From Clostridium intestinale DSM 6191 (GTDB taxonomy: Bacteria; Bacillota; Clostridia; Clostridiales; Clostridiaceae), in contig NZ_FQXU01000008.1 of the NCBI RefSeq assembly GCF_900130055.1, forward strand, positions 170,907 to 234,906: a DNA stretch of 64,000 bases, written 5' to 3'. Numbering within the stretch: position 1 is the stretch's first letter; the number at the start of each line of letters is the position of its first letter. Shown here piece by piece: positions 29,005 to 38,765 of this stretch. The notes beneath the pieces are model-generated. The model was not told where the DNA came from and made no database searches. It worked only from the letters and a program-made list of their open reading frames with translations. Made by a program: the position numbers and the translations under genes.

Positions 29005-30003
29005 ATGGCGACTTCTATTAAAGACGTTGCAAGAGAAGCGGGAGTTTCAATAGCAACAGTTTCAAGAGTTTTGAATGACATCGATGTTGTAAATGAGGAA
29101 ACAAAAAAGAAAGTTGTAGATGCGATTAAGAAATTAGGCTACAGACCCAATATAGTTGCAAGAAGTTTAAAAACTCAAAGAACAAAGACAATAGGTATAC
29201 TTATACCAGATATATCTAATCAATTCTATCCAGAAGTGGTTAGAGGAGCTGAAGATGTAGCTAATATTTATGATTATAATGTTATGCTATGTAATTCTGA
29301 CTTTGATGTAGAAAAAGAAAAAGAATATTTAAGAGTTCTAAAAGAAAAAATGGTAGATGGAGTTTTATATATGAGTTATTCTCTACAAGATGAAATTTTA
29401 GGATTAATAAATGAATTAGACGTAAAAACAGTGTTAATTGAAACTAAAGATAAGGAAAGTAAGTTACCAAGTGTTACTATAGATAACGAAAAGGCAACTT
29501 ATGAAGCTACTAGATATCTATTAGATAAAGGGCTAAAAAAGATAGCTTATATAGGAATAGAAAAAGAAGAATTAAATGCTTGGGCAGAGAGATTTAATGG
29601 TTATGAAAAAGCTATGAAAGAATCAGGATTTGAAATAGATCCTAAGAGAACATTCTTTGGTCCATTAAAAGTTAAAACTGGTAGTGAAGGCGTAGAGGCT
29701 ATAGTTTCTTCAGGTGAATCTATAGATGGAATAATATGTGGTTCAGATGAAGTTGCTATGGGGGCTATAAATGCCTTAAGAGATAAGGGAATAAACGTTC
29801 CAGAAGACGTTAAAGTTATGGGCTTTAATAATATCTACTCATCAGCTGTTTTCTATCCTAAGATAACAACAATAGCTCAACCTATGTATGATATGGGATC
29901 AGTAGCTATGAGAATGCTTATTAAGCTTATAAATCAAAAAGAGTTAGAACAAGGACATTATGTTTTAGAACATGAGTTAATTGAAAGAGATAGCTGTAAA
30001 TAG
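29005..30003 (+). CDS. ccpA: LacI-family regulator, probable catabolite control protein A
   Basis: A 332-residue regulator, the usual CcpA length. The N-terminal helix-turn-helix is ATSIKDVAREAGVSIATVSRVLN. A periplasmic-binding-like effector domain follows (TIGILIPDISNQFYPEVVRGAED, IDGIICGSDEVAMGAINALRDKG). CcpA binds cre sites with HPr-Ser-P. The ATG at 29005 was chosen for MATSIKDVA, the family N-terminus; a GTG 24 bases upstream is in frame. No sugar operon is adjacent, which fits a global regulator. Confidence 0.85.
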   Translation: MATSIKDVAREAGVSIATVSRVLNDIDVVNEETKKKVVDAIKKLGYRPNIVARSLKTQRTKTIGILIPDISNQFYPEVVRGAEDVANIYDYNVMLCNSDFDVEKEKEYLRVLKEKMVDGVLYMSYSLQDEILGLINELDVKTVLIETKDKESKLPSVTIDNEKATYEATRYLLDKGLKKIAYIGIEKEELNAWAERFNGYEKAMKESGFEIDPKRTFFGPLKVKTGSEGVEAIVSSGESIDGIICGSDEVAMGAINALRDKGINVPEDVKVMGFNNIYSSAVFYPKITTIAQPMYDMGSVAMRMLIKLINQKELEQGHYVLEHELIERDSCK

Positions 30004-30008
30004 CATTT

Positions 30009-30039
30009 AGGAGTTCCAAAAGTTTGGGGCTCCTTTTTT
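30009..30039 (+). terminator. Terminator of ccpA
   Basis: AGGAGTTCC pairs with GGGGCTCCT, followed by a T run. Confidence 0.75.
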
Positions 30040-30068
30040 ATAAAAATATTTTGGAGAGAAATTTTAAA

Positions 30069-30746
30069 ATGAATTTTAATTATAAGGTAATTGTAAGTAA
30101 GAGAAGAAAAACAGTAAGAGTAAAAATAGCATCAGAAAAAGAAGTAATCATATATTCTCCTTATAGAATTAGCAATAAGGAAGCAGAAGCTATAATTAAT
30201 TCAAATATAAAACAAATAGAAAAACTTATAGACAAACTAGCAAAGCTTAGGGGACCATCCATACTAGAAAGAGGTTGGTTGTATATTTTAGGTGAAAAAG
30301 TTCCTGTAACTATAATTGAGAAAAAAGAAGAGGGGATAAGTTTAAAATACGATGGACAAAGAGTTTATTTATCTATAAATCCTAATCACAATCAAGATGA
30401 AGTAAGGGAATTAATAAAAAAATGGTATAAAAAAATTGCCAAAGAGTATCTAATAAGGCTCACTGTTGAAATGGCTGAGAAATACAACTTCACAGTAAAC
30501 AGTGTAAGAATTAAAGATGTGAAAACTAGATGGGGAAGCTGTTCCTCAAAAAGAAATATTAATTTAAGTTATAAACTTATCATGGCACCTAAAGAGGTCG
30601 TAGGGTATGTGATTGTTCATGAATTATGTCATTTAAAAGAAATGAATCATTCAGAAAAGTTTTGGAGAGAGGTCTCCAATATAATCCCTAATTATAAAGT
30701 TTATTTAGAACATCTGAAAAAGTTTGGACACAATTATGAAGTTTAA
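30069..30746 (+). CDS. YgjP-like (DUF45/M48-type) metallopeptidase
   Basis: A 225-residue soluble protein. HELCHLKEMNHSEKFW carries the zinc motif H184-E-x-x-H188. TRWGSCSSKRNINLSYKL is the family-specific block before it. The start was set at 30069, where TTGGAGAG precedes the ATG; the open frame extends 45 bases further upstream without a ribosome binding site. Substrate unknown. Homologues neighbour restriction genes in some genomes, but none is seen here. Confidence 0.87.
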   Translation: MNFNYKVIVSKRRKTVRVKIASEKEVIIYSPYRISNKEAEAIINSNIKQIEKLIDKLAKLRGPSILERGWLYILGEKVPVTIIEKKEEGISLKYDGQRVYLSINPNHNQDEVRELIKKWYKKIAKEYLIRLTVEMAEKYNFTVNSVRIKDVKTRWGSCSSKRNINLSYKLIMAPKEVVGYVIVHELCHLKEMNHSEKFWREVSNIIPNYKVYLEHLKKFGHNYEV

Positions 30747-30747
30747 G

Positions 30748-30895
30748 ATGATTGAAAATTGACAAAGTGCAATCGATAATTTTTTTAGTGGAGAGTGGAA
30801 AGGTGAGAATTGAGAGTTAAGGAATAATTTACAATTAAAGGAGTTTCCTTAAGGAATTTCCTCTTTAAACTTTCCACTGTCAACTCTCAACTAAA
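30748..30895. repeat. Imperfect inverted-repeat element
   Basis: About 150 bases without a gene. GAGAGTGGAAAG and TTGAGAGTT on the left are mirrored by CTTTCCACTGTC and AACTCTCAA on the right, around a GGAGTTTCCTTAAGGAA centre. It could act as a terminator for both neighbours or be a degenerate clostridial intergenic repeat. Confidence 0.55.
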
Positions 30896-31078
30896 CTAAA
30901 GAATTCCTTCAGTTTTTAATATATCCTCAAGTTCTTGAACTTTTTGAGAAAGAGTCATAAACTTTTCTTTTAATACATCTTTTGAGTTATTGTCATCAAT
31001 AACTTTTTCTATATCCTCTACAGTTTTTAAAGCTTCGTCAACTTCATGTTGAGCTAATTTTAGTTTGCTTTCTTCCAT
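30896..31078 (-). CDS. Small coiled-coil protein
   Basis: A 60-residue, highly charged, helical protein with heptad-like Leu/Val/Ile spacing across most of its length (EALKTVEDIEKVID, SQKVQELEDILKT). The AAAGGAGATTTAAA ribosome binding site supports expression. No family is named and no membrane segment is present. Confidence 0.68.
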   Translation of the reverse strand: MEESKLKLAQHEVDEALKTVEDIEKVIDDNNSKDVLKEKFMTLSQKVQELEDILKTEGIL

Positions 31079-31237
31079 TTTAAATCTCCTTTTTTTCTTT
31101 AGGTTTAATATTAAGAATTAAATATACCTGCAATTTTATCCTATCACGTATTAATAAGTGCTTCAAGAAATTATTCTATAAAACAACTACGGTGCATATA
31201 GATTATTATGTCCAGAATTAGTAGAAAGGAGTACAAA

Positions 31238-31813
31238 ATGATAAATTATATATGGTTCTTTATGATAGCCTTAGGAATAATAGTTGGAATGGTGACAGGA
31301 AAAGGTGCAGATATAAGCAAGGGGATAGTAGAGTCATCAGCATCCTCAGTAGAAATAGTTGTTGGACTAGTAGGAATGATGTGTTTTTGGTGTGGAGTAA
31401 TGAAAGTTGCCGAAAAAAGTGGATTAACAGAAAAATTAGCTAAAGTTATGAAACCATTTTTGAGAATAATTTTTAAGGAAGCCTCCAAAGATGAAAAAGC
31501 TCTTGGAGCTATTGTTATGAATATTACTGCAAATATGTTTGGGTTATCTAATGCAGCTACTCCTTTTGGAATAAAAGCTATGGAGGAAATGCAAAGATTA
31601 AATAAAGATAAAAATAGAGCCTCAAATGATATGGCCTTATTTTTAGTATTAAATGCTGCTTGTATACAGTTAGTACCATCAACAATCATATCCATAAGAG
31701 CATCACTAAATTCAGAGAACCCAGCAATTATAATAATTCCTGCAATGATAGCAACTGGAAGCGCAGCATTGGTAGGAATAATATGCTGTAAAATATTACA
31801 GAGATATTTTTAG
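31238..31813 (+). CDS. spmA: Spore maturation protein A
   Basis: A 191-residue nucleoside-recognition (Gate) domain membrane protein. MCFWCGVMKVAEKSG and ANMFGLSNAATPFGIKAMEEMQ are SpmA hallmarks. SpmA and SpmB are needed for spore-core dehydration in Bacillus and Clostridium. The start was placed at 31238 after AGAAAGGAG. spmB starts eight bases after the stop, so the two are an operon. Confidence 0.93.
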   Translation: MINYIWFFMIALGIIVGMVTGKGADISKGIVESSASSVEIVVGLVGMMCFWCGVMKVAEKSGLTEKLAKVMKPFLRIIFKEASKDEKALGAIVMNITANMFGLSNAATPFGIKAMEEMQRLNKDKNRASNDMALFLVLNAACIQLVPSTIISIRASLNSENPAIIIIPAMIATGSAALVGIICCKILQRYF

Positions 31814-31821
31814 GAGGAGCC

Positions 31822-32343
31822 ATGCTGAGATATTTAAGTTTGAGTATAATACCGATAATACTATTTATTATAATAACTTATGGAATGATCAAAGATAGAA
31901 AAGTTTACGAGTGGTTTGTAGAAGGGGCAAAGGATGGCTTAAGTGTATGTATTAGGATATTTCCATACCTTTTAGCTATGGTAGTAGGAGTAAAAATATT
32001 TAGAGAAGCAGGACTAATAGATATATTGAATTTTTTATTATCTCCGATAACAGTATTAATAGGATTACCTAAAGAGATACTCCCTTTAATCCTAATTAAA
32101 CCTCTTTCAGGAAGTGGAGCAATAGGAGTATTTACAGATATTCTTAAAACTTATGGTGTAGACAATTATATAGGTTTGGTCTCTTCTGTAATTATGGGAA
32201 CAACAGAGACAATTTTCTATACAATTACAGTGTATTTTGGAGCTGTAAAAATAAAAAAGATAAGACATACTCTATGGGCAGCGGTTATGGCAGATATGAC
32301 TGCTATAATTATGGCTTTAATAGTTGTAAAAATAATACTGTAA
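31822..32343 (+). CDS. spmB: Spore maturation protein B
   Basis: A 173-residue membrane protein, partner of SpmA. The Gate domain is seen in FVEGAKDGLSVCIRIFPYLLAM and LIKPLSGSGAIGVFTDILK. The second PLSGSG-type block with GTTETIFYTITVYFG is typical. AGGAGG precedes the start. It is the distal gene of spmAB. Confidence 0.93.
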   Translation: MLRYLSLSIIPIILFIIITYGMIKDRKVYEWFVEGAKDGLSVCIRIFPYLLAMVVGVKIFREAGLIDILNFLLSPITVLIGLPKEILPLILIKPLSGSGAIGVFTDILKTYGVDNYIGLVSSVIMGTTETIFYTITVYFGAVKIKKIRHTLWAAVMADMTAIIMALIVVKIIL

Positions 32344-32348
32344 AATTA

Positions 32349-32377
32349 TTGACAAAAGGTATAGATTACCTTATTAT
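32349..32377 (+). promoter_or_regulatory. Promoter of the ABC exporter operon
   Basis: TTGACA (32349-32354), 17-bp spacer, TATTAT (32372-32377), immediately after spmB. Confidence 0.7.
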
Positions 32378-32425
32378 AAGATTATAGATAATATTTAATA
32401 ATTTTATAATTATGAGGTGATTAGG

Positions 32426-33151
32426 GTGATAGAAATAATTAATGCGACTAAAAGTTATAATGGTAGAGTTAATGCCGTGGATGACATATCACTTACCATT
32501 AACAATGGAGAAATATTTGGTTTCTTAGGACCAAATGGAGCAGGAAAAACAACTACGATAAAGATGCTTACAGGCATAGCTGAGGCTACAAAAGGTGAGA
32601 TTTTAATAAATGGAATAAGCATAACTAAAGATCCTATACTTTATAAAAAACAGTTTGGATATGTTCCAGATAATCCAGATATGTTTTTAAGAATGAAGGG
32701 AATAGAATATCTAAACTTTATTGGAGATGTTTATGATGTTTCTGCAGATGAGAGAAAAAAAGTAATTTCTGAATTAGCAACAAGGTTTTCTATGGAAACT
32801 GCTTTAAGGGATAAGATACAAAGTTACTCTCATGGAATGAGACAAAAAATAGTGTTAATGGGAGCACTTCTTCATAAACCAGATGTTTGGATATTAGATG
32901 AACCTATGACTGGTTTAGATCCAAAATCAGCATATATACTTAAGGAAATGATGAGGGAGCATGTTGAAGAAGGAAAAACAGTATTCTTTTCAACTCATGT
33001 TTTAGATGTAGCAGAAAAATTATGTGATAGAGTAGCTATTATAAATAAAGGAAAATTATTATTTTGTGGAACTCTCGAAGAAATAAAAGATCAATTTAAG
33101 GTAGATGAATCCTTAGAAAAAATGTTCTTGGAGATGACTGAAAATGAATAA
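32426..33151 (+). CDS. ABC transporter ATP-binding protein
   Basis: A 241-residue ATPase. Walker A is GPNGAGKTT, the signature SYSHGMRQK is a variant of LSGGQ, and Walker B is VWILDEPMTGLD. The GTG at 32426 was chosen because GAGGTGATTAG precedes it; an in-frame GTG nine bases upstream overlaps the ribosome binding site. The permease gene overlaps its stop by eight bases, indicating translational coupling. Confidence 0.9.
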   Translation: MIEIINATKSYNGRVNAVDDISLTINNGEIFGFLGPNGAGKTTTIKMLTGIAEATKGEILINGISITKDPILYKKQFGYVPDNPDMFLRMKGIEYLNFIGDVYDVSADERKKVISELATRFSMETALRDKIQSYSHGMRQKIVLMGALLHKPDVWILDEPMTGLDPKSAYILKEMMREHVEEGKTVFFSTHVLDVAEKLCDRVAIINKGKLLFCGTLEEIKDQFKVDESLEKMFLEMTENE

Positions 33152-34799
33152 GTTAGTTACTATAACCAAGTTTTTTTTAAGAAATTTCTATGAGAGTTTA
33201 ACATCTAATGTAAAGTCAGGCGGACAAAAGGCATTAACTATAGTAGCCATGGGATTTATTCTTATAATGCTTGCTGTTCCAATTACTCTTTTTGTAACAG
33301 TAAGCTATGGAGTATTAGACCACTTTAATCAAAGTGAGCTAATTTTAGGAACCTTGTTTAATGGAGCTTCCACAATTATATTTTTATTTGGGATAGCTGG
33401 AGTAATGAGTATATTTTATTTTAATAATGATATAGAATGGATACTTCCATTACCCATAAAAGCATCTCATATAGTCATAGGAAAATTTCTAACCTTACTA
33501 GTTTATGAATATATAATATTGTCAGTTATAATACCAGCACTTATAGCTTATGGAGTATTATCTGGTAGCGGTATATTTTATTACATAACCGCATTAATAG
33601 TCTACATTACTATTCCAGTTATTCCTATAGCTTATGGAGTTATATTGAGTTTTATATTGATGAGATTTACGAATCTTTCTAAATATAAGGATGCATTTAA
33701 AGTAGTTACTGGTTTAATAGGATTGTTTTTAGGTCTTGGGATTAATTTCTTAGGTCAGAGGATAGGAAATGGTGCAATGACTATGGATAATGCTCAAGAT
33801 ATTCAAGAAATATTTGGGCAAGGGTCTCTTTTAGATAAAATGAATACAGTATTTATAAATACTAAAGTTTCTGCTTATGCTTTAAGTGAAAGTGGAACTT
33901 CTAAAGGATTTATTAATTTAGGACTACTAATTTTAATTGTTTCTTTAGTAATGATAGTTCTATATGTTTTAGCAGAAAAAGTTTATATAAAGGGAGTAGT
34001 TGGATTATCAGAATCCTCTTCAACTAAAAAGAAGTTAAGTAATGAGGAGCAAAAAAGTCTTATAAAGCAAAACTCTGCTCTTAAGGCTTGGATTATGAGA
34101 GAAATAAAAATATTATTTAGAACTCCTTCCTATATAGTTAATTGTATATCAACATTGATATTACCTATAATTATATTCGTTATTCCAATGTTAAGTACAG
34201 GTTCAGGAGGAATATATCAAGTTTCTAACTTTATAAATAGCTTAGATAACAAAATTATAATAGTAGGAATATACATGGCGTTTTTAGCTTTTTCAGTAAG
34301 TGCAAATTCAATAGCTGCAACTTCAATATCTAGAGAGGGTAGAGAACTTCTTATAATAAAATATCTACCTACAGATACAAGAGTTAAGTTGTTTGCTAAG
34401 GTTATTGTAGGTATACTTTTAAGCAGTGTTACAAATATAATATGTAGTGTAGCCCTAGTAGTGTTTAAAGTAGATGTGTATGTAATTCTATTATCACTTT
34501 TAATGGGTGAGGTTGTAATAACTTTAATAAGCATTATTGGAGTTATAGTAGACAGCTATAGTCCTAAACTTTATTGGGAAAATGAGCAGCAGGCAGTTAA
34601 AAACAACTTAAATTCCTTAAAGGTTATGGGAATAGGTATTGTTATAGGAATTTTAGGCTTAGTAATTTTTGTTGCTGGTAATTTAATTTCTAATGTGATT
34701 GGTATATTAGGTATTTTAATATACTTAATAATATTAATAGGGGTAAGTTACAAACTTCTAATAAGCAAGGCTACAAAAAAAGTTGAAAAACTTGAATAA
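33144..34799 (+). CDS. ABC transporter permease (ABC-2-like)
   Basis: A 551-residue membrane protein with about twelve hydrophobic segments in two halves and a central hydrophilic loop (near 285-320, SSSTKKKLSNEEQKS). It overlaps the ATPase gene by eight bases and is its partner. The exported substrate is unknown; Bacillus YthQ-like exporters have a similar layout. Confidence 0.83.
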   Translation: MNKLVTITKFFLRNFYESLTSNVKSGGQKALTIVAMGFILIMLAVPITLFVTVSYGVLDHFNQSELILGTLFNGASTIIFLFGIAGVMSIFYFNNDIEWILPLPIKASHIVIGKFLTLLVYEYIILSVIIPALIAYGVLSGSGIFYYITALIVYITIPVIPIAYGVILSFILMRFTNLSKYKDAFKVVTGLIGLFLGLGINFLGQRIGNGAMTMDNAQDIQEIFGQGSLLDKMNTVFINTKVSAYALSESGTSKGFINLGLLILIVSLVMIVLYVLAEKVYIKGVVGLSESSSTKKKLSNEEQKSLIKQNSALKAWIMREIKILFRTPSYIVNCISTLILPIIIFVIPMLSTGSGGIYQVSNFINSLDNKIIIVGIYMAFLAFSVSANSIAATSISREGRELLIIKYLPTDTRVKLFAKVIVGILLSSVTNIICSVALVVFKVDVYVILLSLLMGEVVITLISIIGVIVDSYSPKLYWENEQQAVKNNLNSLKVMGIGIVIGILGLVIFVAGNLISNVIGILGILIYLIILIGVSYKLLISKATKKVEKLE

Positions 34800-34865
34800 A
34801 AAGAGAACTTTTATGAGACTTTAATCGTCTATATATATGAAGGAATAAAAAAAGAGGAGAGGGAA

Positions 34866-35066
34866 ATGGAAAGGGATAAGTTGAACTCTACAGATGATGA
34901 TATCACAAGAATAAGTTATGGAATAGCCTTTGGATCAGGTATAGGAGTAGTATTAGGAGCAGTTATAAGCAATGTTCCTCTAGGATTTTCATTAGGAGGG
35001 GTCAGCGGTATCCTAATATCCATTGTATATAACTTTGTAGTAAGAAGTAAAAAAGGCAAAAAGTAA
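34866..35066 (+). CDS. Small glycine-rich membrane protein
   Basis: A 66-residue protein with two hydrophobic segments: FGSGIGVVLGAVIS with glycine-zipper-like spacing, then FSLGGVSGILISIVYNFVV. A basic tail RSKKGKK follows. GAGGAGAGGG precedes the start. It may belong to the ABC operon but is separated from it by 66 bases. Function unknown. Confidence 0.65.
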   Translation: MERDKLNSTDDDITRISYGIAFGSGIGVVLGAVISNVPLGFSLGGVSGILISIVYNFVVRSKKGKK

Positions 35067-35084
35067 TGATTAGTAATATAAAGA

Positions 35085-35128
35085 AGCAGCTTTAAGAATA
35101 AAAACCTTAAAGCTGCCTATTTATTTTT
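35085..35128. terminator. Bidirectional terminator
   Basis: AGCAGCTTTAAG pairs with CTTAAAGCTGC between converging genes. Confidence 0.8.
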
Positions 35129-36470
35129 GAGCCACTTTTTTAAATTTTTTCCTATATAATAAGTAAACCAATGAGCCATCTATTATCCATTGAAGAGTTG
35201 TTATAATCCAAACATAAACAACTGAGAGTTTAAGTGTATAAATAACTATAAACATTAAAGGAAGTCTTATTATCCAGGAAGAGAACAATGCAACCTTAAA
35301 GGGAGTTTTTGTATCTCCAAGTCCTTTTAAACTACCACCAACAATCATAGATATTGCCATAAAAGGTTGTTCTATAGCTGCTATCATTAAACAATAAGTA
35401 CCTAATTTTATAACCTCGGTTTCAGAAGGAGTTATAAAAAGTCGTATTAATGGGTTTGGTATTACTAAAAATAAAATTGAGCAAAATAGCATAACTATAA
35501 CACCTAGAAAAATAGAGGTATTAGCATATTCTCTAGCTTTTTTATAATCGCCTTGTCCTACCTTATGGCCTACTAAAGTTGTAGCAGCAACAGCAAACCC
35601 CCAACCAGGCATAAAACTTATAGATTCAATAGTAGTTGTAATTTGATTAGAGGCAAAAGCTATGGTTCCAAGAGAAATTATAAAAATATTGCTTAAAAGT
35701 CTGCTTATACTGAAAGCACCTTCTTGAAGAGAAGAAGGGATAGATAATCTTATAAGTGAAGAAAATCTCTCAAACTTAAATTCTGTTATATATTTTAATC
35801 TAGGTTTAATAGTTGAGTATTTAGAAATATAAATTAGGATGAATATAAAGCCTACAATTTGAGCAAAAGAGGTAGCGATAGCAGCTCCCTTAACTCCTAA
35901 CTCAGGAAATCCAAACTTTCCGAATATAAGTAGATAATCGAAAGAAATATTAATAAGATTTATTATTATAGAAGCTAAAAGAGGAATTTTAGTATTACCA
36001 GAACCCCTTAAAGCACCATTTAAAGCATTCATAAGCATAGAGAAAAATACTCCTATTGAAGCAATCTTTAAATAAGTTCCTCCTAAACTTATAACCTCAT
36101 TGTCAGCACCAGCTAAACCTAAAATATTTTCAGAGAACAAGAAAAAGGTTAAGGATAATATAAGAGCTATAACTAACCCAGAAGCGAATCCTAAGGTAGC
36201 GTATTCTTCAGCCTTGTCTTTTTTATTTGCTCCAATATTTCTAGCAACTAAGGAAGTTATACCTATAGATATACCAGAAGCTATAAGTATGTTAGAAAAG
36301 GTTGAGATTATTTCTGAACCAAGACCAACAGTGCTTACAGCAAGATTTCCTCCATATCTTCCTACCATCATGGTATCGAAAACCCATATCATCATGTAAA
36401 GTATCATTTCGCCTACAGCAGGTAAGGCAAGTCTTAATACTTCACCAATAGTATTTTTATTAATGTTCAT
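35121..36470 (-). CDS. MATE-family efflux transporter
   Basis: A 449-residue membrane protein with twelve predicted helices. The N-terminal MATE signature is ALPAVGEMILYMMIWVFDTMMVGRYGG, and the second half repeats it (RLSIPSSLQEGAF). MATE pumps export drugs or metabolites using Na+ or H+. The start was moved to 36470 because GAAAGGAG precedes that ATG. The gene is monocistronic. Confidence 0.9.
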   Translation of the reverse strand: MNINKNTIGEVLRLALPAVGEMILYMMIWVFDTMMVGRYGGNLAVSTVGLGSEIISTFSNILIASGISIGITSLVARNIGANKKDKAEEYATLGFASGLVIALILSLTFFLFSENILGLAGADNEVISLGGTYLKIASIGVFFSMLMNALNGALRGSGNTKIPLLASIIINLINISFDYLLIFGKFGFPELGVKGAAIATSFAQIVGFIFILIYISKYSTIKPRLKYITEFKFERFSSLIRLSIPSSLQEGAFSISRLLSNIFIISLGTIAFASNQITTTIESISFMPGWGFAVAATTLVGHKVGQGDYKKAREYANTSIFLGVIVMLFCSILFLVIPNPLIRLFITPSETEVIKLGTYCLMIAAIEQPFMAISMIVGGSLKGLGDTKTPFKVALFSSWIIRLPLMFIVIYTLKLSVVYVWIITTLQWIIDGSLVYLLYRKKFKKVAQK

Positions 36471-36639
36471 AAAAACTCCTTTCAAAACAGTTTTTAAACC
36501 AACATTAACTATTATATACTAACCTAATAAAAAGGCAAAAAAATAAGGAAATTCCATAAGGAAAATCCTAAAATCATTGGGATATTTTCTCTATATTAAA
36601 TTTTATTTAGAGACTAATTAATTGTTTGTTTTATGGGTA

Positions 36640-36733
36640 TAAGGGTTCTAAAAGCTTTTTCTCAGGGCTTAGCCCCATGCCTGAGATGCTTTTAGAAATT
36701 ATGTATAATAGCCCCCTTAAATGCCTAAGGCAT
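36640..36733. ncRNA. Structured intergenic element, unknown
   Basis: A nested hairpin. TAAGGG (36640-36645) pairs with CCCTTA (36714-36719). TTCTAAAAGC (36646-36655) pairs perfectly with GCTTTTAGAA (36688-36697). CTCAGG (36661-36666) pairs with CCTGAG (36680-36685). A second palindrome ATGCCTAAGGCAT (36721-36733) adjoins it. Strand and function are unknown, and it matches no riboswitch recognised here. Confidence 0.5.
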
Positions 36734-36949
36734 GAATGTATTGTATCACAAAAATATACTAACTCATCTTCAAACTTATAAAGTAGACAAGATATCAAGA
36801 AAAACAAAGAATGCCATATAAAAACAAGTATATTTTCATAAAGTGACTTAATTTAGCCTATTATTATTATTATTCAAATGTTATAATTTATGCAGAAACA
36901 CAAATTAAGGACAAATGTATTTCTCTGAGAAACACAAAGGAGTGATAAA

Positions 36950-37390
36950 ATGAATGAAGAGAAGTTTTATATAGTAAATGGAAAGATATTACCTGATATA
37001 TTTATAAAGGTTATGAAGGTTAAAGAGCTTATATACAGTGAACAAGTAAAAGATATTACTGAGGGAGTTAAGAAAGTTGGGATAAGTAGAAGTGCTTATT
37101 ATAAATATAGGGACGCAATATACCCAATGAATGAGCCTATTAATAGCAGAAAAGTTATATTAAATATATTGCTTTCTCATGAAGCAGGAGCCTTATCTAG
37201 AGTATTAGATCTTATAGCTGAGTATAAGGGAAATATACTTACAATAAATCAAGATATACCTATAAATTTAACTGCTAATGTAACAATAACTGTAGATGTA
37301 TCCAATATAACAATAAAAGCAAAAACCTTACTTGAAAGTATAGATGCACTTCCTAATGTTGTTAAAACCAGAGTTTTGTTTGTAGAATAG
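36950..37390 (+). CDS. UPF0735 ACT domain protein (PheB-like)
   Basis: A 146-residue protein. The N-terminal part is helix-turn-helix-like (DITEGVKKVGISRSAYYKYRD). The C-terminal part is an ACT domain (ILLSHEAGALSRVLDLIAEYKGNILTINQDIPIN). The layout matches UPF0735, named PheB in Bacillus; a role in amino-acid-responsive regulation is assumed. CAAAGGAG precedes the start. The 479 bases before it hold only the structured element and AT-rich sequence. Confidence 0.87.
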   Translation: MNEEKFYIVNGKILPDIFIKVMKVKELIYSEQVKDITEGVKKVGISRSAYYKYRDAIYPMNEPINSRKVILNILLSHEAGALSRVLDLIAEYKGNILTINQDIPINLTANVTITVDVSNITIKAKTLLESIDALPNVVKTRVLFVE

Positions 37391-37436
37391 TATGCTATAA
37401 TTAAGTTAAGCATTAAAGAAGCAAAGGAGAGAAGTT

Positions 37437-38681
37437 ATGAAGGCAGAAGTTTTTATAAAAAATAGAGAGAATTTATTCAAAGCTGTGGAAGAAAATAGTG
37501 CGGTAATATTATTTGCAGGAAAAGCACCTAAAAAAACAGCTGATGAAGCATATAGTTTTACACCTAATAGAAGTTTTTATTATTTAACAGGAATAGATGA
37601 AGAAGAAATAACTTTAATATTGGTAAAAAAGAAGGATGAGCAAAGAACAATATTATTTGTAAAAGAACCAGACTTAGAAATGGAAAAATGGGTTGGGAAA
37701 AGTATAAGAGCGAATGAAGCAAAAGAAAAAGGTGGATTTACAGAAGTTCTATATACTAAAGAATTTGAAGGAACTATACATGGACTTATATTTAAAGAAG
37801 AAATAGAGAAAGTATATTTTGATTTAGAAAAAGATGGTTTCGCTGAAAGAGAAACTTTAGTTGAAGAGTTTGCAAGAAATCTAAAGAATAAATATCCTCA
37901 AGTTTCAGTAAAAAATATATACAACAGTATAGCAGAACTTAGACTTGTAAAGTCTAGTGAAGAAGTAGAAAACATGCAAAAAGCTATAGAGATTACCATT
38001 GAAGGGGTAGAAGCTTTAATGAAGAATTCTAAACCAGGTATGATGGAATATGAACTTGAAGCTTATTATGATTTTAGTTGTAAGAGAAGAGGCGCAACGG
38101 ACGCTGCATTTAAGACAATAGCAGCTGCTGGAGTTAATGCTACAATACTTCACTATGTTGATAATAATTCTATAATTAATGATGGAGACTTAATATTATT
38201 TGATTTAGGTTCACAATATGAATATTATAATGCAGATATAACAAGAACTTTCCCTGCAAATGGTAAGTTTACAGAAAGACAAAAACAAGTTTATGAAGCT
38301 GTACTTAGAGTAAACAAAAAGGTAATAGATGAGATTAAACCAGGAGTTAATTGGGGAGACATAAACACTAAAGCTACAGATTGGGTTGCAGAAGAATGTA
38401 TAGCTTTAGGATTAATAGACGATAAAAAAGATGTAAGAAAATACTATTGGCATTCTATAGGTCACAGCCTGGGATTAGATACTCATGATGTGGGTAAAAG
38501 AAATGTTGAGCTAAAACCTGGAATGGTATATACAGTAGAACCTGGGATTTATATAGCAGAAGAGGGGATAGGAGTAAGAATAGAAGACGATATATTAGTT
38601 ACTGAGGATGGAAATGAAATATTAACTAAGGCAATGATTAAAGAAGTTAGTGAAATAGAAGAATTCTTCAGAAATCGTTAA
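37437..38681 (+). CDS. Xaa-Pro aminopeptidase (M24B, PepP-like)
   Basis: Removes N-terminal residues before proline. The 414-residue enzyme has an N-terminal AMP_N domain (1-150) and a pita-bread catalytic domain. Metal ligands are seen in FDLGSQYEYYNADITRTF (two Asp), HSIGHSLGLDTHD (His), YTVEPGIY (Glu) and GVRIEDDI (Glu). The start follows AAAGGAGAG. The gene lies 46 bases after the ACT protein and may be co-transcribed. Confidence 0.92.
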   Translation: MKAEVFIKNRENLFKAVEENSAVILFAGKAPKKTADEAYSFTPNRSFYYLTGIDEEEITLILVKKKDEQRTILFVKEPDLEMEKWVGKSIRANEAKEKGGFTEVLYTKEFEGTIHGLIFKEEIEKVYFDLEKDGFAERETLVEEFARNLKNKYPQVSVKNIYNSIAELRLVKSSEEVENMQKAIEITIEGVEALMKNSKPGMMEYELEAYYDFSCKRRGATDAAFKTIAAAGVNATILHYVDNNSIINDGDLILFDLGSQYEYYNADITRTFPANGKFTERQKQVYEAVLRVNKKVIDEIKPGVNWGDINTKATDWVAEECIALGLIDDKKDVRKYYWHSIGHSLGLDTHDVGKRNVELKPGMVYTVEPGIYIAEEGIGVRIEDDILVTEDGNEILTKAMIKEVSEIEEFFRNR

Positions 38682-38765
38682 TTATTAAGTGTTTATTAAT
38701 ATTAGAGTAATATTAGAATTAAATGGTATAATAATATTAATAAGAATGTATGGGAGATGATTTAA

